The notes under the pieces were generated by a model. The model saw only the letters and a program-made list of their open reading frames with translations, had not been told where the DNA came from and made no database searches. The translations under genes and the position numbers were made by a program. From assembly GCF_028745515.1 (NCBI RefSeq), contig NZ_JAQZSG010000005.1, positions 610 to 64,609 of the forward strand: DNA of 64,000 nt. Reading direction: 5' to 3'. Position 1 is the first letter of the stretch, and each line of letters begins with the position of its first letter. Shown in pieces: positions 28,275 through 37,133 of the stretch. Origin of the DNA: Paenibacillus thermotolerans (GTDB lineage: Bacteria; Bacillota; Bacilli; Paenibacillales; YIM-B00363).

Positions 28275-28835
28275 TTGGCGGAAATTACGGAACATTTGGG
28301 GCAAACTCTCACCATCCTCCTGATTGCCATAGCGCTCGGGATGGACGCATTCTCGCTCAGCCTCGGCATCGGGATGAGGGGCATACGGCTCAGAGACGTC
28401 GCCAAAATCAGCGCCGCCATTGCGCTATTCCACGTGTTGATGCCGTTGGTGGGCTTTTTCACGGGAAAATACATGAGCACGCTGCTTGGGGATTTGGCGG
28501 TAGCCATTGGCGGAGGGCTGCTGATGGCGCTGGGCGCCCATATGATTTACAGCTCGCTTCGGGGGGAGGCCGTCCGATCGATCAATCACGGATCGTTCTT
28601 CGGGGTGCTCGCCTTCGCGTTAAGCTGCAGCGTCGATTCGCTGTCGGTCGGCGTGTCGCTCGGCATGTTTTCGACCGACCTCATTTTGTCCGTCATGATG
28701 TTCGGGCTGCTCGGAGGCTTCATGTCCGCGGTCGGGCTCATGGTCGGGCGGAGAGTCGGGGCGATGATCGGCGAGTACGGGGAAGCGCTGGGCGGCGCGG
28801 TGCTGCTCGCCTTCGGTTTGCTATTTTTATTTTGA
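28275..28835 (+). CDS. mntP: Manganese efflux pump MntP
   Basis: Exports Mn2+. The 186-residue protein has six membrane helices in two pseudo-repeats, each with the family signature aspartate: ALGMDAFSLSLGIGMRG and SCSVDSLSVGVSLGMF. TTG 28275 follows a GGGGGCGGA site; ATG 28344 would remove most of the first helix. Between ywlC and ywlE as ywlD is in B. subtilis. Confidence 0.93.
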   Translation: MAEITEHLGQTLTILLIAIALGMDAFSLSLGIGMRGIRLRDVAKISAAIALFHVLMPLVGFFTGKYMSTLLGDLAVAIGGGLLMALGAHMIYSSLRGEAVRSINHGSFFGVLAFALSCSVDSLSVGVSLGMFSTDLILSVMMFGLLGGFMSAVGLMVGRRVGAMIGEYGEALGGAVLLAFGLLFLF

Positions 28836-28895
28836 CCTTTCTTTGGTTTACAATAGAGTTGATTAGGTTCCTAGGCCGAAGGAAGGAGGATGTTC

Positions 28896-29486
28896 ATGCA
28901 AAAGCATAAGCGTTTGTTGTTCGTCTGTACGGGAAACACCTGCCGCAGTCCGATGGCGGAATCGCTGTTCCGAAAGCTGGCGGCGGAGAGCGGGCTCGAA
29001 GCCGAAGCCAAATCGGCGGGCGTTGCCGCGCTTAACGGAACGTCCATGTCCAAGCATTCGGCAACGGTGCTGAAGAACAAGGGAATCAAAGACACTCACC
29101 GGTTTCAATCCTCCGAGCTGACGAAGGAGCTCGTCGATTGGGCGGATCTGATTTTGACCATGACGTCGCATCATAAGCGTCACGTGCTGGAGTCGTACCC
29201 CGGCGCCGTGGACAAAACGTTCACGCTAAAAGAATACGCGGACGACAGCTCCGATCTGGACGCGCTGCACCGGGAGCGGGAGTCGCTCATTGCCGACTTG
29301 CAGGTCAAAATGGCGCTAAAACAACACATTACCGATGCCGAGAAGGATAAATTGTTCGAGCTGGAACAGCGTGTTCCGAATATGGATATCGTCGATCCGA
29401 TCGGCGGCTCGTTAAAAACATATGAAGTCGTCGCCCGAGAGCTGGAGGCAGTGTTGCTCGGCATTATCGAAAAGCTGAAGCAATGA
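28896..29486 (+). CDS. ywlE: Protein-arginine phosphatase with a helical insertion
   Basis: Low-molecular-weight phosphatase; the P loop CTGNTCRSPMAE has Thr at the position that in B. subtilis YwlE directs specificity for phosphoarginine over phosphotyrosine. It would oppose the McsB kinase that marks proteins for ClpCP. The acid is Asp in DIVDPIGG. The product is 196 residues, about 45 longer than B. subtilis YwlE as I remember it: an extra charged helical stretch (SSDLDALHRERESLIADLQ..FELEQRVPNM) lies between LKEYA and the DP loop. ATG 28896 is chosen because AAGGAGG abuts ATG 28890. Confidence 0.92.
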   Translation: MQKHKRLLFVCTGNTCRSPMAESLFRKLAAESGLEAEAKSAGVAALNGTSMSKHSATVLKNKGIKDTHRFQSSELTKELVDWADLILTMTSHHKRHVLESYPGAVDKTFTLKEYADDSSDLDALHRERESLIADLQVKMALKQHITDAEKDKLFELEQRVPNMDIVDPIGGSLKTYEVVARELEAVLLGIIEKLKQ

Positions 29487-29615
29487 TATTTGGAGCTTTA
29501 CATCGAAGAGGCTTTTGCGATATGATGATTTCAACATACGGGACCCTGATGTAACTGGCGACATTCGTGGACGACCACAATGGAGCATCGGGGCATACGC
29601 CGGTCGCCTGGGCAA

Positions 29616-29655
29616 GAGCATGGACGCGCAACGCGTGTCGTATGCTCTTTTTTGC
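29616..29655 (+). terminator. Terminator of ywlE
   Basis: AGAGCAT..GACGCG-CAA-CGCGTGTC..ATGCTCT followed by six T. Confidence 0.85.
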
Positions 29656-29664
29656 ATGTTAGGG

Positions 29665-29670
29665 TATAAT
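29665..29670 (+). promoter_or_regulatory. Possible -10 of rpiB
   Basis: TATAAT, 41 bases before the rpiB start and just after the ywlE terminator. No convincing -35. Confidence 0.4.
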
Positions 29671-29710
29671 ATGGGGCGAACGAATATGGAAGCTAGGAGA
29701 GATGAGAACG

Positions 29711-30169
29711 ATGAAAATTGCCATCGGCGCGGATCATGCAGGCTATAGACTGAAAGCGGAAATTATAGAATATGTTCGCTCCCTCGGCCACGAGGTGGAG
29801 GATTTCGGGGTGAACGGGCCGGATTCGGTGGATTATCCCGATTTCGCGGCGAAGGTGTGCGCCAAAGTCGTTTCCAAGGAAGCCGACCGCGGCATCTTGA
29901 TTTGCGGCACCGGAATCGGTATGTCGATTGCTGCGAATAAAGTGCCCGGCATTCGCTGCGCGCTTGTTCATGACGTGTTTTCGGCTAAGGCGACGCGGGA
30001 GCATAACGATACGAACGTGCTGGCGATGGGCGAACGCGTCATCGGGCCGGGGCTCGCGCAAGAAATCGCAGGAACGTGGCTCGGGACCGAATTTTCTCAA
30101 GGGGAGCGTCATAAGAACCGCATTGCGAAGGTGACGGCGCTGGAAGGGCAGCAATCCATTCATCCTTAA
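29711..30169 (+). CDS. rpiB: Ribose-5-phosphate isomerase B
   Basis: Interconverts ribose 5-phosphate and ribulose 5-phosphate in the pentose phosphate pathway. The 152 residues contain MKIAIGADHAGYRLK at the start, GILICGTGIGMSIAANKVPGIRCAL with the catalytic Cys, and RHKNRIAKV near the end. ATG 29711 is preferred over ATG 29702 on ribosome-site spacing. Position matches ywlF of B. subtilis; the next frame starts within its stop. Confidence 0.96.
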   Translation: MKIAIGADHAGYRLKAEIIEYVRSLGHEVEDFGVNGPDSVDYPDFAAKVCAKVVSKEADRGILICGTGIGMSIAANKVPGIRCALVHDVFSAKATREHNDTNVLAMGERVIGPGLAQEIAGTWLGTEFSQGERHKNRIAKVTALEGQQSIHP

Positions 30170-30213
30170 TGAACAATGTACCGCCTGATTCGAACGATCG
30201 GAGGGATGCGCGA

Positions 30214-30849
30214 GTGGCAGAACGTGAACCCGACTTGGAAAAAATGGCGTATGACATTTATACAATCGCCAAAGAAGTGGCGCAAGCGGGCGGAATAAAA
30301 ACCGGGCAGCTTGTTGTCGCAGGCGTAAGCACAAGCGAGGTGCTAGGTCAGAGGATCGGCAGCCACGGCACGTCGGAGGTCGCTTCCGCCTTATTCGCAG
30401 GACTGCAGCGGTTTCAAGAGGAGATCGGCTGCTATGTGGCATATCAATGCTGCGAACATTTGAACCGGGCGCTCGTCATCGAACGGGAAGCGGCGGAGAA
30501 ATACGGCTTTGAGCCGGTGAGCGTCGTTCCGGTGCCGAAGGCGGGCGGGGCGATGGCCTCCTGGGCGCACCGCCATCTGGACGACGCCGTGATCGTGGAG
30601 GAAATCCGGGCCCATGCGGGCATCGATGTCGGCGAAACGCTGATCGGCATGCACCTGCGCCGTGTAGCGGTTCCGTTCCGGCCGTCGATCCGATTTGTCG
30701 GGAACGCCCGAGTGAACGCGGCGTTCACGCGTCCGAAGCTGATCGGAGGCGCGAGGGCGGTCTACACGCTGCCGCAGGAAGGCATGGAGCCCGTCCCGGC
30801 AGCCACGGCAACTCCGGAAACCGGGACGCTTACGATGGAGGATATGTAG
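30214..30849 (+). CDS. ywlG: YwlG family protein (UPF0340)
   Basis: A 211-residue member of a conserved but uncharacterised family: LVVAGVSTSEVLGQRIGSHGT, AYQCCEHLNRALVIERE and VVPVPKAGGAMASWAH are the conserved blocks. GTG 30214 with GGAGGG gives the usual N-terminus; an upstream ATG at 30169 would add 15 residues and overlap the rpiB stop. The C-terminal tail (PQEGMEPVPAATATPETG) extends past the family core. Between rpiB and glyA as in B. subtilis. Confidence 0.9.
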   Translation: MAEREPDLEKMAYDIYTIAKEVAQAGGIKTGQLVVAGVSTSEVLGQRIGSHGTSEVASALFAGLQRFQEEIGCYVAYQCCEHLNRALVIEREAAEKYGFEPVSVVPVPKAGGAMASWAHRHLDDAVIVEEIRAHAGIDVGETLIGMHLRRVAVPFRPSIRFVGNARVNAAFTRPKLIGGARAVYTLPQEGMEPVPAATATPETGTLTMEDM

Positions 30850-30902
30850 TCGCAGTCCGAATAGATTCAACATAACCAACTAAAAAAAGGGAGCTGGAGA
30901 AA

Positions 30903-32150
30903 ATGGAACAACTGAGGGTGCAAGATCCGGAAATGCTGAAAGCGATGGGTGAAGAGCTTGGCCGCCAGCAGCGCAATCTGGAGCTGATCGCTTCGGAGAA
31001 CATTGTCAGCGAAGCGGTTATGCAAGCTATGGGTTCGGTACTTACGAACAAGTACGCGGAAGGATATCCTGGCCGCCGCTACTACGGCGGCTGCGAATAC
31101 GTGGACGTCGCCGAAAACTTGGCGCGCGACCGCGTGAAGCAGCTGTTCGGCGCGGAGCATGCGAACGTGCAGCCGCACTCCGGCGCGCAGGCGAACCTCG
31201 CGGTATACTTGGCCGCGCTGAAGCCGGGCGACACCGTCCTCGGCATGAACCTGGCGCACGGCGGACATTTGACGCACGGCAGCCCGGTCAACGCATCCGG
31301 CATCCTGTATAATTTCGTCGCTTACGGCGTCAATGAAGAGTCGCATTACATCGATTACGACGAAGTGCGCAAGGCGGCGTTCAAGCACCGCCCGCGTCTC
31401 ATCGTGGCGGGCGCGAGCGCGTATCCGCGCATCATCGATTTCGAAGCGCTCGGCAAAATCGCGAACGACGTCGGCGCGCTGTTCATGGTCGACATGGCTC
31501 ATATCGCCGGCCTCGTGGCGGGCGGACAGCATCCGAGCCCGGTGCCGCATGCGCATTTTGTAACTTCGACTACGCACAAGACGCTCCGCGGTCCCCGCGG
31601 CGGCCTCATTCTGTGCCGGAAGCCTTGGGCGGCGGCGATCGACAAGGCCGTGTTCCCGGGTACGCAAGGCGGACCGTTGATGCACGTCATCGCGGCGAAG
31701 GGCGTCGCATTCGGCGAAGCGCTTCGTCCGGAATTCAAAGACTACGCGGCGCAAGTCGTTGCCAACGCGAAGGCGATGGCGGAGCAGTTCCTTGCCGAAG
31801 GCATCAGCCTCGTTTCCGGCGGAACGGACAACCACTTGATGCTTGTCGACCTGCGCGGCTTGAACGTAACCGGCAAGGAAGCGGAGAAGCTGCTCGACGA
31901 AGCGGGAATTACCGTCAATAAGAACGCGATCCCGAACGATCCAGCGGGTCCGATGATCACCTCCGGCATCCGGATCGGTACGCCGGCAGTGACGACCCGC
32001 GGCATGAAGGAAGACGACATGCGCGCGATCGCACGCATCATCTCGATGGTGCTGAAGTCGCCGAAGGATGCGAGCGTCGTAGAGAAGGCGCGCGGCATGG
32101 TGTACGAACTGACCGCGAAATATCCGATCTACCCGAACCTCGAATATTAA
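30903..32150 (+). CDS. glyA: Serine hydroxymethyltransferase
   Basis: PLP enzyme that converts serine and tetrahydrofolate to glycine and methylene-tetrahydrofolate. The 415 residues carry the N-terminal [20 protein letters not shown] substrate segment, [11 protein letters not shown], and the PLP lysine Lys226 in [25 protein letters not shown] precedes ATG 30903. It closes the block that starts at prfA, followed by a strong terminator. Confidence 0.98.
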   Translation: MEQLRVQDPEMLKAMGEELGRQQRNLELIASENIVSEAVMQAMGSVLTNKYAEGYPGRRYYGGCEYVDVAENLARDRVKQLFGAEHANVQPHSGAQANLAVYLAALKPGDTVLGMNLAHGGHLTHGSPVNASGILYNFVAYGVNEESHYIDYDEVRKAAFKHRPRLIVAGASAYPRIIDFEALGKIANDVGALFMVDMAHIAGLVAGGQHPSPVPHAHFVTSTTHKTLRGPRGGLILCRKPWAAAIDKAVFPGTQGGPLMHVIAAKGVAFGEALRPEFKDYAAQVVANAKAMAEQFLAEGISLVSGGTDNHLMLVDLRGLNVTGKEAEKLLDEAGITVNKNAIPNDPAGPMITSGIRIGTPAVTTRGMKEDDMRAIARIISMVLKSPKDASVVEKARGMVYELTAKYPIYPNLEY

Positions 32151-32157
32151 AATGACG

Positions 32158-32203
32158 AAGCCCCCGGCTTGCTGGCTATTTCAGCGAGCTTGGGGGCTTT
32201 TTT
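32158..32203 (+). terminator. Terminator of glyA
   Basis: AAGCCCCC pairs with GGGGGCTT, with an inner AGCTCG-like stem, then TTTTT. Confidence 0.9.
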
Positions 32204-32211
32204 AGGCGTTG

Positions 32212-33219
32212 TTAGAGCTGTACCTTTGTGCCGGTTCGGGCGCTTTCGATCGCGCCGTACACCATGGCCACGCTTTTGATATTGTCGCGGCAGTCCGTTT
32301 CGGCCGGGCGGCCTTCGTTCAGTGCTGCGAACATTTCGTCCAAGCAGCCGTGATGATACTCGTTGCCGCTCCAGGACGTCTCCGCCGTGAAGCGCTCGAA
32401 CTTGTTTTGGAACGGCTTCCCTTCGGGTTGAACGATCGTTTCATATACGGGCGCGTTTGTTCCGTCCCACAGAGCGGTGCCTTTGGAGCCGACGATCCGC
32501 CACGACGATTCCCACGAGGTGGGGTAGCCTTCCGCGCACCAAGAGCCCCGATAGTTGAAAACGGAGCCGTCCCCGTATTCGAAGATGCAAACGGCGGACG
32601 CGTTCCCTTTGTACCAGGAGCCTTCCGGATTGAATTCGTGGCAGTATACCGATATGGGATCTTTACCGGTAATGAATCGGGCTTGGTCGAACGTATGTAT
32701 CGCCATATCGAGAATGAGCGGCGAATCCATCGCGTCGCGGAAGCCGCCGAAGTGCGGGCCCAGGAAGAAATCGGCGCAGACGAAGCCCGGATTGCCTATG
32801 GCGCCGGAGACGATTGTCTCGCGGAAGGCGCGGATGTTCTTGATGTAGCGGCGGTTTTGCATGACAGAGTACGTCTTTCCGGCGCGCTCGACGGCATCGA
32901 TCATCGCGCGGGCGGCATCGAGCGAGTGAGCCATCGGCTTTTCGCCGAAGACGGCGCAGCCGAGCTCGAGCGCAGTGGTGACCACTTCGTAATGGCTGTC
33001 GGGTATTGTGATGTCGAACAGAAGGTTGGCGCCCGTTTCTTTAATTGCTGTACGGACATCGGTGAACGTGCGGCCGATCCCGAATTCCTGCTGATACCGT
33101 TTGGCATTGTCTTCGAAGATGTCGACGAAAGCGACGATCTCGCAGTCGCTGCGCTTCATCGCGTACTCGATCCAAGTCCGGGCCATGCCGCCGCAGCCGG
33201 CCACTACTACTTTATGCAT
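32212..33219 (-). CDS. Gfo/Idh/MocA family oxidoreductase
   Basis: A 335-residue NAD(P)-dependent dehydrogenase: Rossmann start VVVAGCGGMARTWIEYA, the cofactor and catalytic EKPMAHS (Lys in EKP), and the C-terminal beta-sheet domain with a metal-free His region (NEYHHGCLDEMFAALNEGRPAETDCRDNIKSVAMVYGAIESA). Family members act on sugars or inositols; the substrate is not evident and no transporter or sugar operon adjoins it. AAGGAGATG precedes ATG 33219. Confidence 0.88.
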   Translation of the reverse strand: MHKVVVAGCGGMARTWIEYAMKRSDCEIVAFVDIFEDNAKRYQQEFGIGRTFTDVRTAIKETGANLLFDITIPDSHYEVVTTALELGCAVFGEKPMAHSLDAARAMIDAVERAGKTYSVMQNRRYIKNIRAFRETIVSGAIGNPGFVCADFFLGPHFGGFRDAMDSPLILDMAIHTFDQARFITGKDPISVYCHEFNPEGSWYKGNASAVCIFEYGDGSVFNYRGSWCAEGYPTSWESSWRIVGSKGTALWDGTNAPVYETIVQPEGKPFQNKFERFTAETSWSGNEYHHGCLDEMFAALNEGRPAETDCRDNIKSVAMVYGAIESARTGTKVQL

Positions 33220-33522
33220 GATTCCTGCATCTCCTTTCGCCGATGGCGAATGATGTACTTATTGTAACGCAAAAGCCCGCCGCATCCTATGGATGTGTCG
33301 AGCTATTTTGCCGTAAGATAGAGGGAGCTAACGGATGGATCCGGACTGATATTGATGAAAAAGAAATAGGGTTGGCGGAAGAACGGGCGGATTACGGGTT
33401 GGTGCAAGTGAAGAAGCTTGGTCGATTACGGAGCGGGACCGAACGGAAGAGTTCGGAGGATTTCGAAGTGAGAGCGGACGGAACGGCTCGAGCGGATTGC
33501 GAATGGGAGGGGGCTGGCGGGC
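33220..33522. other. Intergenic region, nothing recognised
   Basis: About 300 bases between two divergent genes. An open frame crosses it but its sequence is low in hydrophobic pattern, has no ribosome site and runs into the next gene in a different frame. I see no clear promoter or repeat. Confidence 0.5.
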
Positions 33523-34350
33523 ATGTCGGAAACGGAAATTGTGACGGAGTCTAAAGGGATAATGACGTCGGTAATGACGTTCAACTTGCGGCGCAGCTCG
33601 TGGACCGACCGAAACAATGCATGGCGGTTCCGGAAGCGAAGCGTCGCGGAGACGATTCTAAGATCCGGAGCGGAGTTCATCGGCACGCAGGAAGGCTTGC
33701 CGCTCATGCTCAAGGAGCTCGATGGACTGCTGCCCGGCTATGGCCGCGTCGGTCAAGGGAGGGACGGCGGCTCCAAGGGCGAGCACTGCGCGATCTATTA
33801 CGTTAAGGAGCGATGGAAGCCCGCGGAGCACGGAACGTTCTGGCTCTCCGTCACACCGGAGCTGCCGGCAAGCCGCGGGTGGGGAGCCATGTTCCCGCGA
33901 ATTTGCACGTGGGCCGTATTCGAACCGGCCGACGGAGGGATCCCGCGCTTAGCCGTATACAATGTGCATCTCGACCACATCAGCGGCCTTGCGCGGGAGC
34001 GGGGAGCCGCGCTGGCGGCGGCGCGGCTGATCGAGCGGCGGGCGGCCTCCGGCGTGCCCGCCGTCCTTGTCGGCGACTTCAACTCGTCGCCTCGACGCCC
34101 TGCGGTCGCGCAGCTGAGCGCGCCGCCGTATTCGCTCGTCGATGCCTGCGACGAGCTGCCGGGAGGCGCCGCCGCAGCCGGCGCCACGTACCACGCCTTC
34201 CGCGGGGGCGGGGAAGGCGGGAAGCCGATCGACTATATATTCGCGACGGACGATATCCGTATCGAACAGATCGTCGTCGATCGGGAGAAGTGCCTCGGCC
34301 GGTTTCCGTCCGACCATTATCCGGTGATCGCGCACATCTCGCTGCCATAA
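33523..34350 (+). CDS. Endonuclease/exonuclease/phosphatase-fold protein
   Basis: A 275-residue EEP-fold hydrolase. Visible are the metal-site GTQEG, NVHLDHISGLARERGA, VLVGDFNSSP (catalytic Asp-Asn) and the C-terminal SDHYPVIAHI (catalytic His), so the active site is complete. No signal peptide. Such proteins hydrolyse phosphodiesters in nucleic acids, lipids or nucleotides; the substrate cannot be told. GGAGGGGG precedes ATG 33523. Confidence 0.88.
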   Translation: MSETEIVTESKGIMTSVMTFNLRRSSWTDRNNAWRFRKRSVAETILRSGAEFIGTQEGLPLMLKELDGLLPGYGRVGQGRDGGSKGEHCAIYYVKERWKPAEHGTFWLSVTPELPASRGWGAMFPRICTWAVFEPADGGIPRLAVYNVHLDHISGLARERGAALAAARLIERRAASGVPAVLVGDFNSSPRRPAVAQLSAPPYSLVDACDELPGGAAAAGATYHAFRGGGEGGKPIDYIFATDDIRIEQIVVDREKCLGRFPSDHYPVIAHISLP

Positions 34351-34362
34351 CGATTCGCGGCC

Positions 34363-34938
34363 TTATGCTCCAATGCCGAACACGTCCGTGATCAGCGATA
34401 GGATGAGCAGCAATCCCATAATGCCGCTTGCCGCCAACGCTTTTGATTTATTCGGCAGTCCCGCCCGATGGAGGACGGAACGGAAGTACATGACAAACCC
34501 TATGGCAATGAGTGCAAATTCTACAGCCATGCTGGCCGCCGGATAGTTCCACAGATGCAAGCCAAGCAGCGGCAAATCTCCCGCGTTGCCGGGCAATATC
34601 GGCAGGTCCCTGCGATGAACGAGCAAATCCAGCATCCAGTGGCTGAATACGACCGAGCCGATGACGATGCCCGCTCTTTTTCCCCATGCCCGCCGCGCAA
34701 AGAACCCGGCAATGACCGCAATCGCAATGGCGCCGACCAAGGAGTGCGTATAATCGGCATGGATGATCGCTTTGCCGTACCCGGTTCCCGCAGGCGAATC
34801 GATCGTCTCCACACCCGACAGCAATAAGGGAACGAACAAAATATCCAACAGTTGCGTAGCCGCCATGAGGGACCAGAGCGGCACCCCCGGCTCTTTCGCC
34901 TTGACCGCCGCAGCGAGTCCGAAATGTCCTGCAAACAT
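34363..34938 (-). CDS. Multi-pass membrane protein, YdjM-like
   Basis: The 191-residue product has about five hydrophobic helices with MFAGHFGLAAAVKAKEPGVPLWSLMAATQLLDILF at the start and DYTHSLVGA and FSHWMLDLLVHRRDLPI inside. The conserved His and Asp residues in the loops recall membrane-bound metal-dependent hydrolases of the YdjM kind; I cannot confirm activity. A 31-codon membrane mini-ORF ends one base upstream of its start, and a TetR-like double palindrome lies before both. Confidence 0.7.
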   Translation of the reverse strand: MFAGHFGLAAAVKAKEPGVPLWSLMAATQLLDILFVPLLLSGVETIDSPAGTGYGKAIIHADYTHSLVGAIAIAVIAGFFARRAWGKRAGIVIGSVVFSHWMLDLLVHRRDLPILPGNAGDLPLLGLHLWNYPAASMAVEFALIAIGFVMYFRSVLHRAGLPNKSKALAASGIMGLLLILSLITDVFGIGA

Positions 34939-34939
34939 G

Positions 34940-35035
34940 TTACTTCACGCCTTTCTTTGTATGGTGGGTTGTCGCCCGATTGTCGAGCCAGTTGGCCAAA
35001 ACAGTGAACAGCAAAATAAAAACAATAAAATTCAT
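34940..35035 (-). CDS. 31-residue single-helix membrane peptide
   Basis: Too short for ordinary gene calling, but GGAGAGAG sits six bases before ATG 35035 and the product is a hydrophobic helix with a basic tail (MNFIVFILLFTVLANWLDNR..KKGVK). The stop TAA is followed by C and then the ATG of the membrane protein at 34938, so translation is probably coupled. It may be a small subunit or a leader peptide. Confidence 0.6.
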   Translation of the reverse strand: MNFIVFILLFTVLANWLDNRATTHHTKKGVK

Positions 35036-35072
35036 GCGGCTCTCTCCTTCAAAAATAATCATATTCGCCATA

Positions 35073-35115
35073 AAACTAATAGTGTTAGTTTAAATATAAC
35101 TAACGTTATTAGTTT
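35073..35115. promoter_or_regulatory. Double palindromic operator, TetR type
   Basis: AAACTAATAGTGTTAGTT (35073-35090) and AACTAACGTTATTAGTTT (35098-35115) are inverted copies with two mismatches, and each is itself a palindrome ACTAA-n5-TTAGT. Such arms are typical of TetR/AcrR sites. It lies 38 bases before the mini-ORF start. No TetR gene is in the window, so the regulator would act from elsewhere. Confidence 0.7.
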
Positions 35116-35157
35116 CGTCAACACTATTTTCTGTCGAATATAAAAAACACAACTGTA

Positions 35158-35198
35158 CCGCCTCTCGGACGGGTACGCGTCCGGGTTGAAAGAGGCGG
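35158..35198 (-). terminator. Terminator of the sigma factor gene
   Basis: CCGCCTCT pairs with AGAGGCGG, with an inner CGGACG/CGTCCG stem. It lies 20 bases beyond the stop codon at 35218, on the minus strand. Confidence 0.7.
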
Positions 35199-35217
35199 CA
35201 CTGTGCTTCAAGCGATT

Positions 35218-36864
35218 CTATTTTCTAAAATGTCCCATTAACGTGGTGATTGTCTTTCTTTGCTCCGGCAGCGGCTCTCGAAGCTTGCCTTTATCAACGA
35301 GGTGCTTCAGCACGTAGGGGATGAGTGCGCAGCCCGCTACATCACCGCGTGTCATATAAGCGATCTGAGGTGCAAGGTGCTTCGGCTGGTTGATCATGGC
35401 AAGCTTCAACCGTTCTTCGTAAAGCGTGGAGACAGCCGGTTTATAAAGCTCCGATAAGTCCGGGATCAGACGGTTGACAGCCGCTGCGGTGTCCGGAGTG
35501 TCGATCCACACTGCGTTGAAAAGATAGCCTTTTTCCTTCTGAATGATGTATTTCTTTGACAGCAGGAAAGCGTAAGTTTCCCGATTTTCCTCGGTATCTT
35601 TCAATTCATTTCTTCTGAATGCGTCGCACAGCTGTACATCCCTAGAGTGCAAATGCCGCCACCCGGGCCGATCGCTCCAATACGTGTCCATTTGCCACAA
35701 ATGAAGACTGCCTCCTCCTCCTCGATTCATCGGCCCAACCGCTTTGTAAAATTTCTGCTCATAGCTTACGGCAGGTTGGAGAGGCCTCCTTATTTCGGTA
35801 TAAACAATGTACTTGCCGCCATCCTTTCGCAACGGAATGATTTGCTCCGGATCGTCGGCGGCGGGGAGTGAACGATTCCCTTGGTTTTCGACATTTTTCG
35901 GGAGGAGGGTCCACAACAAGAAATTGTAGTCGTTATTAGGAACGTACAGATCGGTCTCTACCATTTGACCACGAATGTCCATCAGCGCCTCATAATGCCG
36001 GTCGGCGATTTTTGCGGCGCATTGCTTCAGCAACTTATGGCCTTCCTCTTTATGCTCAATAACGGGGTCCTGGATAACGATATTCGCAGCGTATTTTCCA
36101 GGGGATGTTTCCGTAATGTAATCGTATTCCGCCAAAAAGGCGACCTCATCTTCAACAAATGCGGCAGGCGTTCCAAGCTCATTCGCAAGCTCTTTAACGG
36201 ATAGAGGCTTGTTGTACATGGCGTAAATTATGTTTTGGGTCAAAGTCCGCCCGAGAAAATCGGGGCCTTCCGCCAACCAACCCGGACTGCCGATATGGCC
36301 TGTCGTCGAGAAACGAATCGGATTAAAGCTGAGCTCTCCGGTTCTTCGCACCTTTTCCATCCCTTTCTTCATCTCCTTCTTCGCATCGTGTAGATGCCAT
36401 TTTACGGTTCCGACAGGAAGGTTAAGGGCGGCAGCGATCTCGCTTTGCTTTAGGCCGTCGTAATAATGCATCGTGACGATCCGCCTTTGCATTTCCGACA
36501 GCAGGGCGATTTCTCTGCGCAACGCTTGAACCGATTCGCTTTGCAGAAGCAAATCGAGCGGCCCTTCGGTTGGATCTGCGGGTAGGTCGGACATGCCGTT
36601 ATTGTCCGTATAGTGCCTTCGGTTAGACGCATTCTTCACCCAGTTCGCCCATACGTACCGGGCAACGGTCCAAACGTATGCATCCATATTGGAGATCGCG
36701 GCCCCTGCCGCAACGGATTTGAATAGTTGAAGCATGATCTCTTGAGCGAGATCCTCCGCTTCCTGCCTATGCCCCGCACGCTTCAACGCAAATCCGAATA
36801 TCGGTCGGGCGTACCGTTTCGCAAGGTCCTCTGCAGTTATGTTTGTGGCGGTATGGGCGGGCAT
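35218..36864 (-). CDS. ECF-like sigma factor with a long C-terminal extension
   Basis: The 548-residue product starts with sigma region 2 (about 10-80; RPIFGFALKRAGHRQEAEDLAQEIMLQLFKSV) and region 4 (about 120-175; LSEMQRRIVTMHYYDGLKQSEIAAALNLPVGTVKWHLHDAKKEMKKG). Some 370 residues follow, beginning with a probable winged helix (YNKPLSVKELANELGTPAAFVEDEVAFLAEYDYI) and continuing as a domain I do not recognise. No anti-sigma gene adjoins it. AGGAGGAAGCAGC before ATG 36864 decides the start against an upstream in-frame ATG at 36972. The extension may sense a ligand or self-inhibit; that is inference. Confidence 0.85.
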   Translation of the reverse strand: MPAHTATNITAEDLAKRYARPIFGFALKRAGHRQEAEDLAQEIMLQLFKSVAAGAAISNMDAYVWTVARYVWANWVKNASNRRHYTDNNGMSDLPADPTEGPLDLLLQSESVQALRREIALLSEMQRRIVTMHYYDGLKQSEIAAALNLPVGTVKWHLHDAKKEMKKGMEKVRRTGELSFNPIRFSTTGHIGSPGWLAEGPDFLGRTLTQNIIYAMYNKPLSVKELANELGTPAAFVEDEVAFLAEYDYITETSPGKYAANIVIQDPVIEHKEEGHKLLKQCAAKIADRHYEALMDIRGQMVETDLYVPNNDYNFLLWTLLPKNVENQGNRSLPAADDPEQIIPLRKDGGKYIVYTEIRRPLQPAVSYEQKFYKAVGPMNRGGGGSLHLWQMDTYWSDRPGWRHLHSRDVQLCDAFRRNELKDTEENRETYAFLLSKKYIIQKEKGYLFNAVWIDTPDTAAAVNRLIPDLSELYKPAVSTLYEERLKLAMINQPKHLAPQIAYMTRGDVAGCALIPYVLKHLVDKGKLREPLPEQRKTITTLMGHFRK

Positions 36865-37073
36865 GCTGCTTCCTCCTTGCAATCCTGTCAAATATAAAGT
36901 GTGGAGACGGTATAAAAGGTTGGAAGTTTTTTTCATTATGTCAAAATGTACGAAAAAGAGACAGTGTTGCACGCCGCAGCTTACACTCCCGCACGCAATT
37001 TGGCAAAAGGATGTTTATATTGTGCTGTCCTTTTTCCATAAATTCGCCGAAATCCGGCTTTAACCAACCATTA

Positions 37074-37133
37074 TGGCAAAAGTGTGTTCAAAAACGGTAA
37101 TGGCGACAGCATGTTTTGAACACAGTTTTGCCA
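37074..37133. promoter_or_regulatory. 20-bp inverted repeat
   Basis: TGGCAAAAGTGTGTTC.. at 37074-37093 is repeated inverted at 37114-37133 with one mismatch in 20, around a 20-base spacer. No T run follows, so it is not a terminator. It may be a regulatory site for the sigma factor gene or a cruciform. Confidence 0.65.

Noticed and set aside
32209..33267. 352-codon frame antisense to the oxidoreductase gene
   Set aside because: The minus-strand protein has all Gfo/Idh/MocA motifs; this frame has none.
33243..33554. 103-codon open frame before the endonuclease-fold gene
   Set aside because: Lacks a ribosome site, shows no protein-like pattern and overlaps the next gene's start in another frame.
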